This document shows positions 10,657-22,352 of a stretch of 64,000 bases of DNA, piece after piece. The stretch lies in NCBI GenBank assembly GCA_900175165.2, contig FWWN02000671.1, forward strand, positions 1,198 to 65,197, given 5' to 3'. The position numbers and the translations under genes were made by a program. Source of the stretch: Rhizomucor pusillus. Its lineage: Eukaryota > Mucoromycota > Mucoromycetes > Mucorales > Lichtheimiaceae. The notes below the pieces were generated by a model. It had not been told where the DNA came from and did not search any database. It saw only the letters and a list, made by a program, of their open reading frames with translations. Position 1 is the stretch's first letter. Every line of letters starts with the position of its first letter.

Positions 10657-12437
10657 ATGGTTTCGGCAACCAGCAAAGGAGCAGAACCGCCAACGCACCG
10701 TCTTAAGCAGGCCGAAGAGCTTAAACAAGCCAAACAATTGGAGCAGGCCATCAATTTGTACAAATCAGTCCTATCCGAACAATCAACCAATGAAGATACA
10801 TTGAAGGAGCAGGAATTTGCAATCATCCGTCTCGGTGAACTATACAAAGATCTTGGGTATGGAACATAAATTAAGGAAGCCCAATGCAGATCCGCTGGTG
10901 CTAATTGGGTTGTACGTCAGACTTGCACAGGAGCTTGCAGAGCTGATTCGCTCTTCACGTACCTTCATGTCCTCGATCGCCAAAGCAAAGACCGCAAAGA
11001 TAAGCAAGTATCAATGTCTACAGTAATGTGACGAATGCAGCGAATAATAACCGAACGAATTATGTAGTTCGTACTCTTGTCGATTTCTTTGGCGACATAC
11101 CCGACTGTCTGCCGCTGCAGATTGAAGTCTGCAAGGAAACTATCAACTGGTCAATCGAGGAAAAGCGCATCTTTTTGAAGCAATCGCTGGAGACCCGTCT
11201 TGTCGCTTTATATCTGGATAACAAAATGTATCACGAATCATTGAACTTGATCTCTCAGCTGTTGAAGGAGTTGAAACGACTGGATGACAAGATGGTTTTG
11301 GTGGAGGTCCAGCTTTTGGAAAGCAGAGTATGTCACGCTTTGCGAAACTTGCCAAAAGCCAGAGTAAGTGTGGAGTGGATACGTTGGAAGACCAGTTGAT
11401 ATTAAATACTGCGACGCAGGCTGCACTCACTTCTGCACGTACATCTGCTAACGCCATCTACTGCCCACCGCTGCTCCAAGCTGCTCTTGATATGCAGTCT
11501 GGTGTATTACACGCTGAAGAGAAGGATTACAAGACTGCATTTTCCTACTTTTTCGAGGCATTTGAGGGATATTCCAGTCAAGATAATCCACGTGCCGTCC
11601 TGGCACTCAAATATATGCTTCTATGCAAGATCATGCTGAACCTGGTAAGTTTTGAATTTCCACACTTACATACAAGATGCTTACAATGTATGCAGCCTGA
11701 AGATATACATGCAATTTTGAGCGGAAAGGTAGCGTTGCGGTATTCTGGACCGGATATCGACGCAATGAAAGCAGTTGCATCTGCGCATCAAAACAGAAAC
11801 CTCCAAGAGTTCGAAACTGCTCTTGCAAATTACACCAACGGTAAGCATTTCCCAATCAAACCAGAGAGCAAATTGAGCGATATCTAACATTGTTGCCTCT
11901 TTATAGAACTTAACGAAGACCCAATCATCCGATCTCAACTTGCCGCTCTTTACGACACACTTTTGGAGCAGAACTTGTCACGAATCATTGAACCTTTCTC
12001 ACGCGTAGAGATCTCTCACATTGCCGACGTTGTCAAATTGCCTACTCGACAAGTGGAAGCCAAGTAAGATTTATCGATCCTTGCTACCTGTCAATTATCA
12101 AAAGTAACACACTCTAATCTCACTTGTCACAAAGATTATCACAAATGATCTTGGATAAAGCATTCCATGGCATTTTGGATCAGGGGGCTGGCTGCTTGAT
12201 TGTATTTGACGAGCCTGAAGAGGATGTAAGTGCAAAACAGGCAAAATAATGCCAGGTGTCCTCGCTAAATCTATATGCTCTACTAGAAAACGTACGAATC
12301 AGCAATTGAAACGCTTAAACAAGTAGACAAGGTCGTTTCGACACTGTACGAGAAGGTATGTTTGCAAGATTACAATAATCATTGGTTGTTTATTGACCCA
12401 TGTATGCCACGTCTGTTAGGCTGCGACACTCTCGTAG
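10657..12437 (+). CDS. RPN6: 26S proteasome regulatory subunit RPN6 (PSMD11)
   Basis: Nine exons (10657..10856, 10921..11003, 11068..11363, 11420..11644, 11696..11840, 11907..12063, 12135..12225, 12287..12355, 12420..12437) give 427 residues, close to other RPN6 proteins (about 420). RPN6 is a lid subunit of the 19S particle that clamps the lid to the core. Visible features are an N-terminal TPR-like solenoid ([37 protein letters not shown]), the [32 protein letters not shown] block, and a C-terminal PCI winged helix ending in YEKAATLS. The intron 11004..11067 needs a GCAAGT donor to keep frame. The last coding exon has only six codons. Confidence 0.93.
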
Positions 12438-13301
12438 TTTCATTTATTTGTTTTCGCAAACAAAAAATAATAATATTGCAAATATACTACATGTATTGTT
12501 TGCTGTTCGTTTCCCATACCAATCTCGAGGTTTACTCGAAATAGCTGTTCACGGATGCGGTCCTGTAAATTTATCGTAATCTTATGTCGCCCCAAGGGAC
12601 AGTAACGTCCACGTTCAAGATTAGCGTGAAGACCAATCTCATGGTTTCCTTCATCTGCGCTCGCGTTATTTTTGTATTTAACATATATATGCAAGCTACG
12701 CAGTAGCAAACTACCGAGCTTCTCGTAACCTCTACCTACTTTCCTATCGCTATTGTTGAGGACACAGTATGCTAAGTTCACCATCCGTTTCAGCATCTGG
12801 ATCAGCACCCTCGTCTTCTATTTTGCCAGCTTCACTTATGGTAGATTGTCCGATTCTTCCATTGATACATGCTTACGTGGTTGTCACCGAATGACGGCAA
12901 CGGAGATCGCGGAGGCAAGATGGTTAGCCAAAGAAGTAGAATGAGACTTTGTTGTAGTTCTGCTGCTTTGTTTCACAATTGATTTCCATACAGCGCAGAC
13001 GCGTACCACTTGAAAGCAGCCGCCTACCCTAGAATCCGGTATTATCTACACCGGCACTCTTCCGCAAAGCTTGTAATCGCCACTCGACATCTGCAGTTGA
13101 AGCAGAATACACTCGTCTCTTACTCGAGATGAGCATATGTGCTTGACAATCAATAGTAATAAGTAGCTTCCCTAGAAAACCCTCATCCTTGATTGTTTTG
13201 GTTACACCGTGCCCATCTTACTCATATAATACGCAAGCTTTATTTTATGAAGCAAACGTTGACATGCTCTTGTCATTTCTAGTAATCTCTACTAGTTATT
13301 C
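12438..13301. other. intergenic between RPN6 and the DnaJ gene
   Basis: About 860 bp with no recognised gene. Open frames at 12440..12808 (-) and 12753..12944 (+) lack family resemblance. The flanking genes converge here, so both 3' UTRs lie within it. Confidence 0.5.
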
Positions 13302-14589
13302 CTACTGTTGGGCGCATTGTACGCCAGGACCAGCACCTTCTTCTTCTTCTTCATCCATATCCATGTAGCCACGAGCACCGCCACTTGACGTTGCTCTCGC
13401 AGCCTGTTCTTTATCAGCATCTTTCATGGATACATTTTCTACGTGTTTATCACCAAATGATGGTAACTGGGGACGCGGTGGCAAGATAGTTTCCAATTTG
13501 GCGATGTTTGCTTCATCAGTCCAGCGCGGTTCTGGAAAATCAACAGCGAACTTGATATACAAGTCGCCGTGGTCGTGGTGCCGATAAGTGGGCATGCCTT
13601 CTCGAGGTATCACCTTTACAGAGCCCGGTTTGATTGCTTCGCCTGGTTCGATCTTGACAAGTAATATGCGGTCATCCAGGTGGGGTATCGCAAACTGGCC
13701 GCCGGCTAGAGCTGACAGTAGATCGATGTGTGCCTCGTGAATAAGATCGTTACCCTTACGTTGGAAATGCTCGTCTGGCTGCTGGTTCAGGACAATAATG
13801 ATATCTCCAGGCTCATTCCCGGGGGCTTGGTCCGCCTCGCCTGCAAATGTAATTCTTTGACCGTCTCGCATGCCCTTGTCCACGTGCACTTCGAGAATTT
13901 TCCGCTCACTGACCACCTTGCCACCGTTGCAAACCGGACACTTTTCCTTTTCATCAATAATTTCACCTTGCCCGTGGCACTGCGAGCATGGTTGCTGCAC
14001 CTGCTGCACCATAGGACCCATCTGTCGCATCGTTACAGTGAATCCAGCGCCTTTACACTTATCGCACTGACGGACAGCATCTTCCTTCATGCCGCCCTTG
14101 CCGTTGCAGTTGGAGCAGATAACATTCTTTTGAACTGCGAGCCGGCTTGTCTTACCCAAGTACAGATCCTTGAGCTTGACTTTAAGTCGATGTACAATGT
14201 CTCTGCCTCGTCTTGGTCCCGTCCGTGCACGACCACCGCCGAAACCAAACAGCTGAGAAAACAAATCTTCTGCATCCATACCGCCTGCCATGCCTGCACC
14301 GCTCAGTCCTTCTTCGCCGAACTGGTCATACACGTCTCGTTTCTCCGGGTCAGAAAGGATTTCATAAGCATGTGAGATTTCTTTGAACTTGTCGCCTGCT
14401 TCTGGATTCTGGTGGTGGTTGAGGTTGCACAGACGTCAGAGCGCACGCGCGCATGAAAACTACAACGTTGGTCATTACCTTATCTGGGTGGTACTTTAAT
14501 GCTAGTTTCCGGTACGCCTTTTTGAGCTCGGCTTCGGTGGCATTGGGGCTAACACCAAGTTGGTCGTAATACTTTGTCTCCTTCACCAT
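13302..14589 (-). CDS. YDJ1: class A DnaJ/Hsp40 co-chaperone (YDJ1/DNAJA type)
   Basis: Two exons (14589..14479, 14408..13302) encode 405 residues. The J domain carries [23 protein letters not shown] and HPDK, with HPD at the end of exon 1. A Gly-rich linker ([10 protein letters not shown]) follows, then four zinc-finger repeats ([32 protein letters not shown]), two client-binding C-terminal domains ([31 protein letters not shown]) and an acidic tail. The protein ends in CAQQ, a CaaX-type farnesylation signal as in yeast Ydj1. It therefore acts as a cytosolic, membrane-associated partner of Hsp70. The conserved MVKETKYYD fixes the start. Confidence 0.95.
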
Positions 14590-15712
14590 TGTCCGTGAAA
14601 AAAAGACGGAGCGAAGGGAAAAGAAAAGCGAAAAAATATCAGACGACGACGACGACTGAAACAATGACAAAAAGACGCGCGGCCGAGGAAAAATAGTGAG
14701 ACACACCGTTGCAATCCAGTAAATCTGATGTTCACCGTACAGAACCATTCGTACGCTGAATGACGGATATAAAGCGAACCATTTGACGCTTGCCTCAAAA
14801 TTCTACATGTACTACTGAGAACATCAGTTCAGTCCTTCCTTCGAGCCTTTTAAACCTTTAACTTGAGCAAGGAAGACTGTCAGGCCCTTGGTACCAAGTC
14901 GACGAGAGTGACGCATGTCAGTCGCGCCAGTGCTTTGACAGAATATCAAAGCAGAAAATGCGGGTCTTCCGTGTAGGGAACAAGCGAGTCGATGAAGTAT
15001 ATAGGCTTGTAATAACGGGCCGACTGGCTGTCATTTCAAAGTCCTAAGGAGGTATGAGGAAGTAGTCCCGTCACGACTTTGCACTGAGTGCACATAATGT
15101 CACTTGTATATGATAAAATCAAATGTAGAGACAATATCCAGCATCTGGTCCTGCAACCACAACAGCAATAACAGACATGGAAAGCAAAATTGCGCAAGAA
15201 AATCGGTAAATTAAGACATATATATTAATATTTGACTACAACAAAGTGAGATGTGCAAGATATCTCCAAGGATCCATAGTTGGCATATCATCAGTAGATT
15301 CCATTCGACGAGATGTTCAACAACTTCTTGAAACCCTAGTTGCCAGGTCGTGGCCTGAGCTTAGGTAGTCTATGAAAACTTTGAAAGGAAGCTTGCCGAC
15401 CTTTTTTTTNNNNNNNNNNNNNNNNNNNNNNNNNNNNNNNNNNNNNNNNNNNNNNNNNNNNNNNNNNNNNNNNNNNNNNNNNNNNNNCGTCAGTGATAAA
15501 ACCGATGGTGGACTTGCTAGATAGATATCTCCCAGCATGGCCGCGAGTACATCTCTCAGTTGCATACTCATGCCGACGCGTCAGCATCCCAAACTTCTAT
15601 TTATTGTATACAGGTGAACAATGATTAGAAAAGGAAGATGTGTAAAGCTAAGTGGAAAATAAAAAGAAGGCTTTGCTTATTTTTGTATATCAATAGCAAG
15701 CGAACGACAACT
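14590..15712. other. intergenic with assembly gap
   Basis: About 1.1 kb with no recognised gene between the DnaJ start and the GET3 stop. It contains a run of 78 N. Confidence 0.5.
15410..15487. other. assembly gap (78 N)
   Basis: Undetermined bases follow directly on a T8 run, so the assembly probably broke at a homopolymer. The open frames that span it are artefacts. Confidence 0.99.
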
Positions 15713-17195
15713 TTACTGTTTAATTTGGAAAGGCTCTACTAGCATCTTACTAAATTCTTTAATATCCTCGGTACCACGAACTTCCTTGGTCAGCAATGGC
15801 ATCCGTACAATGTGGAAATCCTCGTAAAGGTCATAGATTTGCTCGAGGTATTTTTGCTGCATTTTGTGTCGTACGTTGCAGTGCTCGCAATTTGAACCTT
15901 GTAATAAACTGTGAGCAAAATGCGAAATACTTTTGCTTTCGACACATATTGATTAACTCACCTTCCTTGGGGAATAAAAGCTGGTTCACAACAATGTTGT
16001 GCGTATCAATGTGGTAAGCTGTCAGCTCTTGGATCATGCGCTCAGTTTCATACAGCGACAAAAATTCAGAAATGCAGACACAGATGAAGGTGGTAATATT
16101 CTATGCATTGAGGGATATGAATTAGCAACCAGAGAAAGAAAGCATGCCATTACAGAATCAGAGCATCCTTACAGGGTCCTTGAACTGGTTGTTGACTTCG
16201 GTAATGACAGAGCGCATTTCTTCTAACTTTGAGAACATATCTTCCTGGTTTGCATTAAGACCCATCATGCCTGAAACCTGTTTGGCAGATAATATATCAT
16301 GAGCATATATCTCTCTCAATGTATGAAACACATTTGCATATCTGTACCTGCTGGAACATAGGGCCGAAGCGACCGCTAAGGCCGCTAATTTTGGCCAGAG
16401 CTTTCTCCAAGACAGTTGGGAAGGAAAGGAAGCGCAAAGTGTGACCAGTAGGAGCAGTGTCAAAGACAATGACGGAATACTTCATGGATTTGACTTGCCT
16501 ATTCGATTAAAAATGCACGTAGAGTCGAGTCAATATCCGCCACAATCATCCTATTCCAAAAACACAATGCACTCACTTCATGACTTCCGCGAAACCCATT
16601 GCTTCATCTACACCTGGAATAGCGTATGCCAAGTCTTGTACCATGCTTCCCATTGCGTTGCCCTGATCAGCTTAAGACCAATGCATTAGTCCACGTGACA
16701 CGCAAGTCAGGCATTTCTCATCCTACATTGTTCAATCATTTCTTGAATGCTGGAGGTAGGGTCAATTTCCTAAACCATAATCATACTTCTACGTTAGTAT
16801 CCACTGAACAGTAGCATAGGCGATGCAAATATATCGTAAAGTAATTACCATTGCATACAGGTTATCGAAACCGTTCACAAGTGTAGCCTCCTTGGAGAAC
16901 TTTTGGCCAAAAGCGTCCGACAAGTTATGTGCCGGATCCGTCGAGATAAGCAAGACAGACTCTCGTACTTTGGAAAGCTGCACTGCCAAAGAGCATGAAG
17001 TGGTGGTTTTACCTACAAATACGTAAAGCCTTAGAACATCGCAGGTACACCAAGCCGTGCATTCAAGAAGCCAAGAAAAGTCTTACCAACACCGCCCTTG
17101 CCACCTACGAAAATCCAGTGCAGAGACTTTTGGTCGAGCACATTCTTGAGGGTTGGCTCGAGAGGTTGGAACTCATCGTCGGAAATGTCAGACAT
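15713..17195 (-). CDS. GET3: ATPase GET3 (ASNA1/TRC40), tail-anchored protein targeting
   Basis: Eight exons (17195..17087, 17012..16849, 16769..16727, 16670..16577, 16498..16348, 16277..16173, 16100..15962, 15897..15713) encode 329 residues, the usual GET3 length. GET3 is the cytosolic ATPase that delivers tail-anchored proteins to the ER. Visible are the deviant Walker A loop [10 protein letters not shown] (split by intron 1), [13 protein letters not shown] (switch I), [13 protein letters not shown] (switch II), a Met-rich client groove around MFQQVSGMMG, and the zinc motif CEHC that holds the dimer together. The start [16 protein letters not shown] is typical. It is divergent from TFC1, 260 bp apart. 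Confidence 0.96.
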
Positions 17196-17456
17196 GATCT
17201 CTAAAGAGTGCCGTGGAAGGAATGAACACGTTTTGGCCCTCATTTTGGGATTCAGCAACATTTTTTTGGATTCTCATGCACCAGAGGCAACCGAGAAATT
17301 CGTATCTCCCATTAAGACTCTTGAAAATATCAATACCAAACCTTTGATGGTACTACAGCACTTATCCATGTAGCTATTAATATGATAGCTCGTCGAGAGT
17401 AATTGCATATATAATATAATGAGCCTTTTGTGGCGACGTGTATACCTGCAGAAGAT

Positions 17457-19863
17457 ATGGAGTCGGAACGCAAAAAGAGCTGCTGCTGTCAAAAGGGCAA
17501 CTCTCTGCACTTCCACGAAATGTCGCAAGCCGAGCCCATGGAGGTTGATCAGCACGATCAACGTATACGATGCACCATTCCACAGCGTATATTTGCCCAA
17601 ATCGACTACCCCGGCAATGTGCGGAATATCGATCGCGCGCTGGAGACACTCGGAGGCGAGAAGGAGATCAGTAACGTGAGCTAACAAATTTCTGCGTATC
17701 TTGAAGATATTAAATATATTAACGCGTCTAAAAAGGCGTTAGAGCACAACGAAGAGAGCTTAAAGTTAAACTATAGACCGAACGACCCATTTTCCCATGC
17801 TATCAATGGCACAATCTTGCCACATTCAGGGCTCGCCGTCAAAATAACTCGAAGAAAAAAGAAAAATCGACCTGAAGAAGAAGCGACGTACAGTGCAGAG
17901 ATCCTGGGGACTGTTGTCAAAATATGTCGCTTCCGAGGTAAGATATATTCATCACGATTCTGCGACTTGGCCAATTTTCTTATTCGGCGAATTTAAGCAT
18001 TATCCGATTTCCAATACATCGTACCACAAAATGATCCTATACGACAACTTCGAACGGCAATGGACAAAGGAGATGGTGAGTAATATAAATGGGATCTTCA
18101 AGATACTGATATATGCTAAAGTTGTTTGCTTCTTTCCCTGACAAGGCAATGTACTATATAACTTTCGTATCACCAATGACTACAACTCGATTCCATTTCA
18201 GCGCATACCGCCGCCTCAATTTTGCGTACGACAGGCACCGAATTTTTACAGGTAAAGATATCCAGCAGGTTCTGTCCATCTTACGCTAACTTTAATTTTT
18301 TCAAAGATATCAACAAAATTCACCGGTTGTCCGTGTTAAAGTTCGCTTGCGTGATGGATCGGTAAATGCACCAAATCATCGAAAATATTGCGCGAGGGTG
18401 CTAAAGCAACTATGTAAATTCAGTATGCCATTAGGCTGGTCTCTCGTAAGCCCAACGAAACTTTCAGTGAGATTATATTAGCGTACAACGACCCAGCTCC
18501 AACATCATCGCCTTTACCTATGGAGAAAATGCCGATTGAAGAACGCCAGGTGGCCGAGAAAGTTGCAAAGGTGAGATAATGTGAGATCTTGTAGCGGTAC
18601 TATCTATATGGGATCTTGACCTTTCTCCGGTAGCTCTTTGAGGAACGACCTATCTGGCCAAGACTGGGCATTAAAACGCACCTTGAAGTAAAAGAATACA
18701 GATTTTTACGGCGGTAAGAATGGAACAGATATGTATATAATTCAATGACCACTTCTCTGACATTACGCTGGCAGAGCTTTGGTTGCAAATGCCTACACGT
18801 TTAGATCTGGTCCTTGGCGTGAATGCTGGATCAAGTATGGTGTTGATCCGAGAACCGACCCCATGTACAATATGCAAGTATTACCATCTTTCCTTTTTTA
18901 ATTCGCTTGATACTGGTGAACTTACAATGGAATTAGATACCAGAATGTTGACGCTAGACGTATAATTACCGGGCATCAGCGGGCAGAAATGCAGCATATA
19001 CAACGCAGAAGGAAACCAAGGTTTCTTCCGGACGTGCCACGAGCAAGCGAAGCGGCGCATGAGAGCAAAGGTCAAAAGTAAGTGCAGCAAAAGATACCAA
19101 CTCATCCTTTTCAATCAACTGATTGAGGTGCAGTGTCAAGGAAGACCCAGATGCATACATATTCGATGGATTGCATTTACGCCCGAGCGTAAACTATTTG
19201 CTGTGCGATATCACAGATCCAGACGTTACGCCCATTATCAATAACCCAAAGTACTTGAAATCAACGTGGACGGTAAGTTAACGGCTTGCCTGCTTGCAAG
19301 AAAAAATCTGTCTTTACAAATGAAACTTTATGCAGAAACTAAGCGGCTGGTATTACTCTTGCGCCTACGAGCGACTGCGAATGGTTGTCAGGAAGAAGCT
19401 CGAAGAACTTACGAAGCACGGAAGCGCCTCGCCGTATCCAAACATTTTAGACGGATTGGACGAACTGGTCGAAAAGGAAAAAGTTTCAGACAACGACGAA
19501 ACCAACAAGTACGAAGTTATTGACGAGGAGAATGGAGTTGAGCAATGGGCTTCGCAGGCAGAAGCGGAAAATCAGGAGAATGAAATAGCACTTCGGGTAA
19601 GATAATTGCAACGTTGTTCCTTACATTTGATAGAAACTGAGTATCTTCCTTTTTCAGATGATGGAATCCATGCAAATGTTAAAACAGACTCAAGGTATGC
19701 GTTGGAAATTAATCACTAAAGCAAGCTGTGCGACTAACGATACATATCAGGCATCGGCGAAGATATGGAAGACTTTGATGCTCTAGAGGAGTATGATATC
19801 GATGAACTTTTGGAGGCAGAAGCAGAGGCAGAGGAAGAAGACGCGGAAGATCAGGAAGAGTAA
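17457..19863 (+). CDS. TFC1: transcription factor TFIIIC tau-95 subunit (TFC1/SFC1/GTF3C5)
   Basis: Thirteen exons (17457..17675, 17736..17937, 17998..18075, 18146..18251, 18307..18361, 18424..18570, 18634..18713, 18775..18873, 18937..19077, 19134..19272, 19336..19596, 19658..19694, 19751..19863) give 558 residues. The product is a DNA-binding TFIIIC subunit that helps recognise the A box of RNA polymerase III promoters. Family marks are RIFAQIDYPGNV and LNYRPNDPFSH near the N-terminus, LSDFQYIVPQND, NSIPFQRIPPPQFC, ERPIWPRLGIKTHL, RSGPWRECWIKYGVDPR, and a strongly acidic C-terminal tail. Intron 18874..18936 needs a GCAAGT donor. The acceptor of exon 10 is uncertain by a few bases. It ends 74 bp from the convergent TWNK gene. 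Confidence 0.88.
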
Positions 19864-19937
19864 TGAATGTCATGAATCTCTAGCTACATGGTATGAATAT
19901 TGTATTTACAAATATACTTTTGCAAAATGAAATCAAT

Positions 19938-22218
19938 CTAGCTTCGTCGTACTTGCGGCTGACGCATACCGTAGTATCCTGCGGAGGATACTTTTCTCTT
20001 GCTGTCTATCAGTGCATCAACTTCTGCTTTTGATAATCCCTTGATCTATCAACCGAGTACGAAGCTTGTTATATTGTGAAATCAGCAATGGCGATTTCAT
20101 GCTCACCTTGAGAGATTCGGGCTGGAATTTGTAGAGTATAGTACCCAATGTACCATCGTATCTGATTGAGCTTTGAGTATTTGACCTTTTGGTATGACCA
20201 TTCAATATTTTCATACCTATTCTTTTTAACATCTAAATGTCGTGCACCAATGTCATCACCTTTTTGAAGGATAATCACATTGTCTGCTTCTTGAGTGATT
20301 TTTGCGCTGCCAAACACAGAGTTGATATCCAGCTGGTCGCCGGGATCTTTGCGAGGATGCACCACAAGTGTAATATGTACATCGTGATTTGTTGCAAAAG
20401 CTCGTAGCTCAGCTACGGCGTCGTCCTGAAGTTCCCACCTATCCAGGGTGCTTCTTCCTTGTTGTGATAACATGAATTGTAAATTGTCGAGGATGATATG
20501 TCGTACATCGTATGCGTAGACTGCATGGTTGCAAGCTTTGAGCACGTCGCGAATTGGAGTACTGCTAAAGAATTTTAGAAAGTACAGTGGAAGCTAACAG
20601 CAATTATTAGTACAATGACAAACAACCGAATGCCACGGTCTACCCTTACTTGTTGAAATTGGTCTGCCCACACAGGAAATTCTTCTGGATGTTTGCTCAA
20701 ATCCTTGCCCGCGAATTGATAAAGCATCCTCTTGGCAAGCCGTTTGTTTGCAATTTCAAATGAGCCCCAAAGCGTTGGTACACCACTCTTACAATAATCC
20801 AAGCTAAGCTGGCTGATGACTGTTGTCTTGCCCATACCCGTCGGCCCAGTCAAAATGGTGAGCTCTCCAGGGCGATGACCTTTAAGAATGCTATTGAGAG
20901 CTGGAAGATCGTTCGATTGCACTCCCCGCGTCTGCTCCGGATTCATGATCTCCCTGTACACCTCCTCTCGAAGATCCATAAAATCCAAAATTTGCTCATG
21001 TTTCACCCGTCTTGCAGAATTAAGCATGCCTTTCAGATCGCCACCTTGTATCATTGCTTCGTATGCTGTCTTGGGTCCTTCAGGATCTCCTTCCTTGCTG
21101 TTCACAAGCAAACAACGTCCCTCACCCAGTTTCTTGGCGAAGCGCTCTGCAGCTGCATTTCCGTCAAGGTCATCATCCAACCAGACATAAATTTTTGAGA
21201 AACGCTCCAGCAGCGGTAACACAGATTCATGCAGCTGATAATTTATCGTTGGCAATGCAAAACTGGGAATACCGGTTGCCTGATACGCTGCCATTGCATC
21301 AAGCTCACGTCGCGTCAATATCACTGTGTGATCTTCCGCCGTTGCCAAGTGGTATCCAAACAATCCAGCCGATCTTGATTCACTGATGTTTGGCGGGTCA
21401 TAGGTAATTATAGAGTTCACATCGTCCAGGGAACACGCTTTGATTCGTACGGTTTCCTCCCTAAATTCTGCTTTTGCTTCCGTATCTGATCCATTATTTG
21501 ATAATTTGTACGTAAGTGCTGTCTGTGGGAAAGTATAACATGGCGGGCCACTCTTCATTTGATCTTCTACTGGCTTCTCCTTCGCTTCCTTCAATCTAGT
21601 ACTGGGATCCGCATAATATGCCAATCCCACTCTATATTTTTTGATGATCTCTGGTCCAAGTTTATACTCTGTCGTCAATTTTTCAAGCATCTGTGTGTTC
21701 TGCTGGAGCTGCATAGGATAACTTTCAATTTGTTTAGTTGGACAAGAGAACGTTGAACCCCCCTTCAATATACTAGAAGCTGTACAGAGAGCATAATTGT
21801 CTGAAGAACCGAGCTTCTTCTCTAAAGCTGTGGTGAAACTAGACCACGAGCCGCTTGCGTGACAAGTTTTGCAGCTGTATTTCCCGGTATCCAATTCGAT
21901 GTGCGCTGCAAAACTGGCTTTACGTACTTTCAGACAGTGTGGGCAGTTTGTAATAATAGTTCCGGCTTTCCCGGATGGTCCGGGTCGTTGGTTGTGCTCC
22001 TCGAGAAACTTGATAATGTCAACCTCCTTCCGAGGTACGCGATCCATTCCCGTTTCACTCTTCTGAGGACTTTCTGCTGCGCGTTTCTTCAAGACTTCTA
22101 CCGACGAACTTGGGCGGGAAGTTACGCATCGTTTTGGAAAAATCGCAATTGCTGGCTGCGTTGTAGTACGCCGGATAGATCCCGCACGTAGCAGGATCTG
22201 TCGTCCGATCTTGAACAT
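19938..22218 (-). CDS. TWNK: Twinkle-type mitochondrial replicative helicase (primase-helicase)
   Basis: Four exons (22218..20650, 20593..20217, 20161..20107, 20045..19938) encode 702 residues. The N-terminus from the ATG at 22218 is rich in Arg, Ser and Thr without acidic residues, a good mitochondrial presequence; an upstream in-frame ATG at 22287 adds 23 residues. Residues 92-119 form a CPHC...CKTC zinc ribbon. Residues about 297-375 are TOPRIM-like with VILTRRELDAMA and WLDDDLDGNAAA. The RecA-type helicase follows, with Walker A GPTGMGKT (458-465), ILDNLQFML and the C-terminal VKKNR..GTLGTI region. This is the T7 gp4/Twinkle architecture that unwinds mtDNA. The usual TOPRIM EGE is replaced by RRE, as in animal Twinkle, which lacks primase activity. 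Confidence 0.93.
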
Positions 22219-22352
22219 GTCGTCAAAGCGGGAAAAGGTACGACAACGATGGACCGGCGTTTCAACTCCAGTGTGCTCAATTTTCATTTTTCCAACAATA
22301 CTTGAGAGAACCTTACTGCCACCGCCGCTGCTGCTGCCACTGCTCCTTATTG

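Noticed and set aside
12440..12808. Open frame of 122 residues on the minus strand after RPN6
   Set aside because: It lies in the region expected to be the 3' UTR of RPN6 and resembles nothing known to me.
15317..15587. Two open frames that span the N gap
   Set aside because: They exist only because unknown bases are read as open; no evidence for coding.
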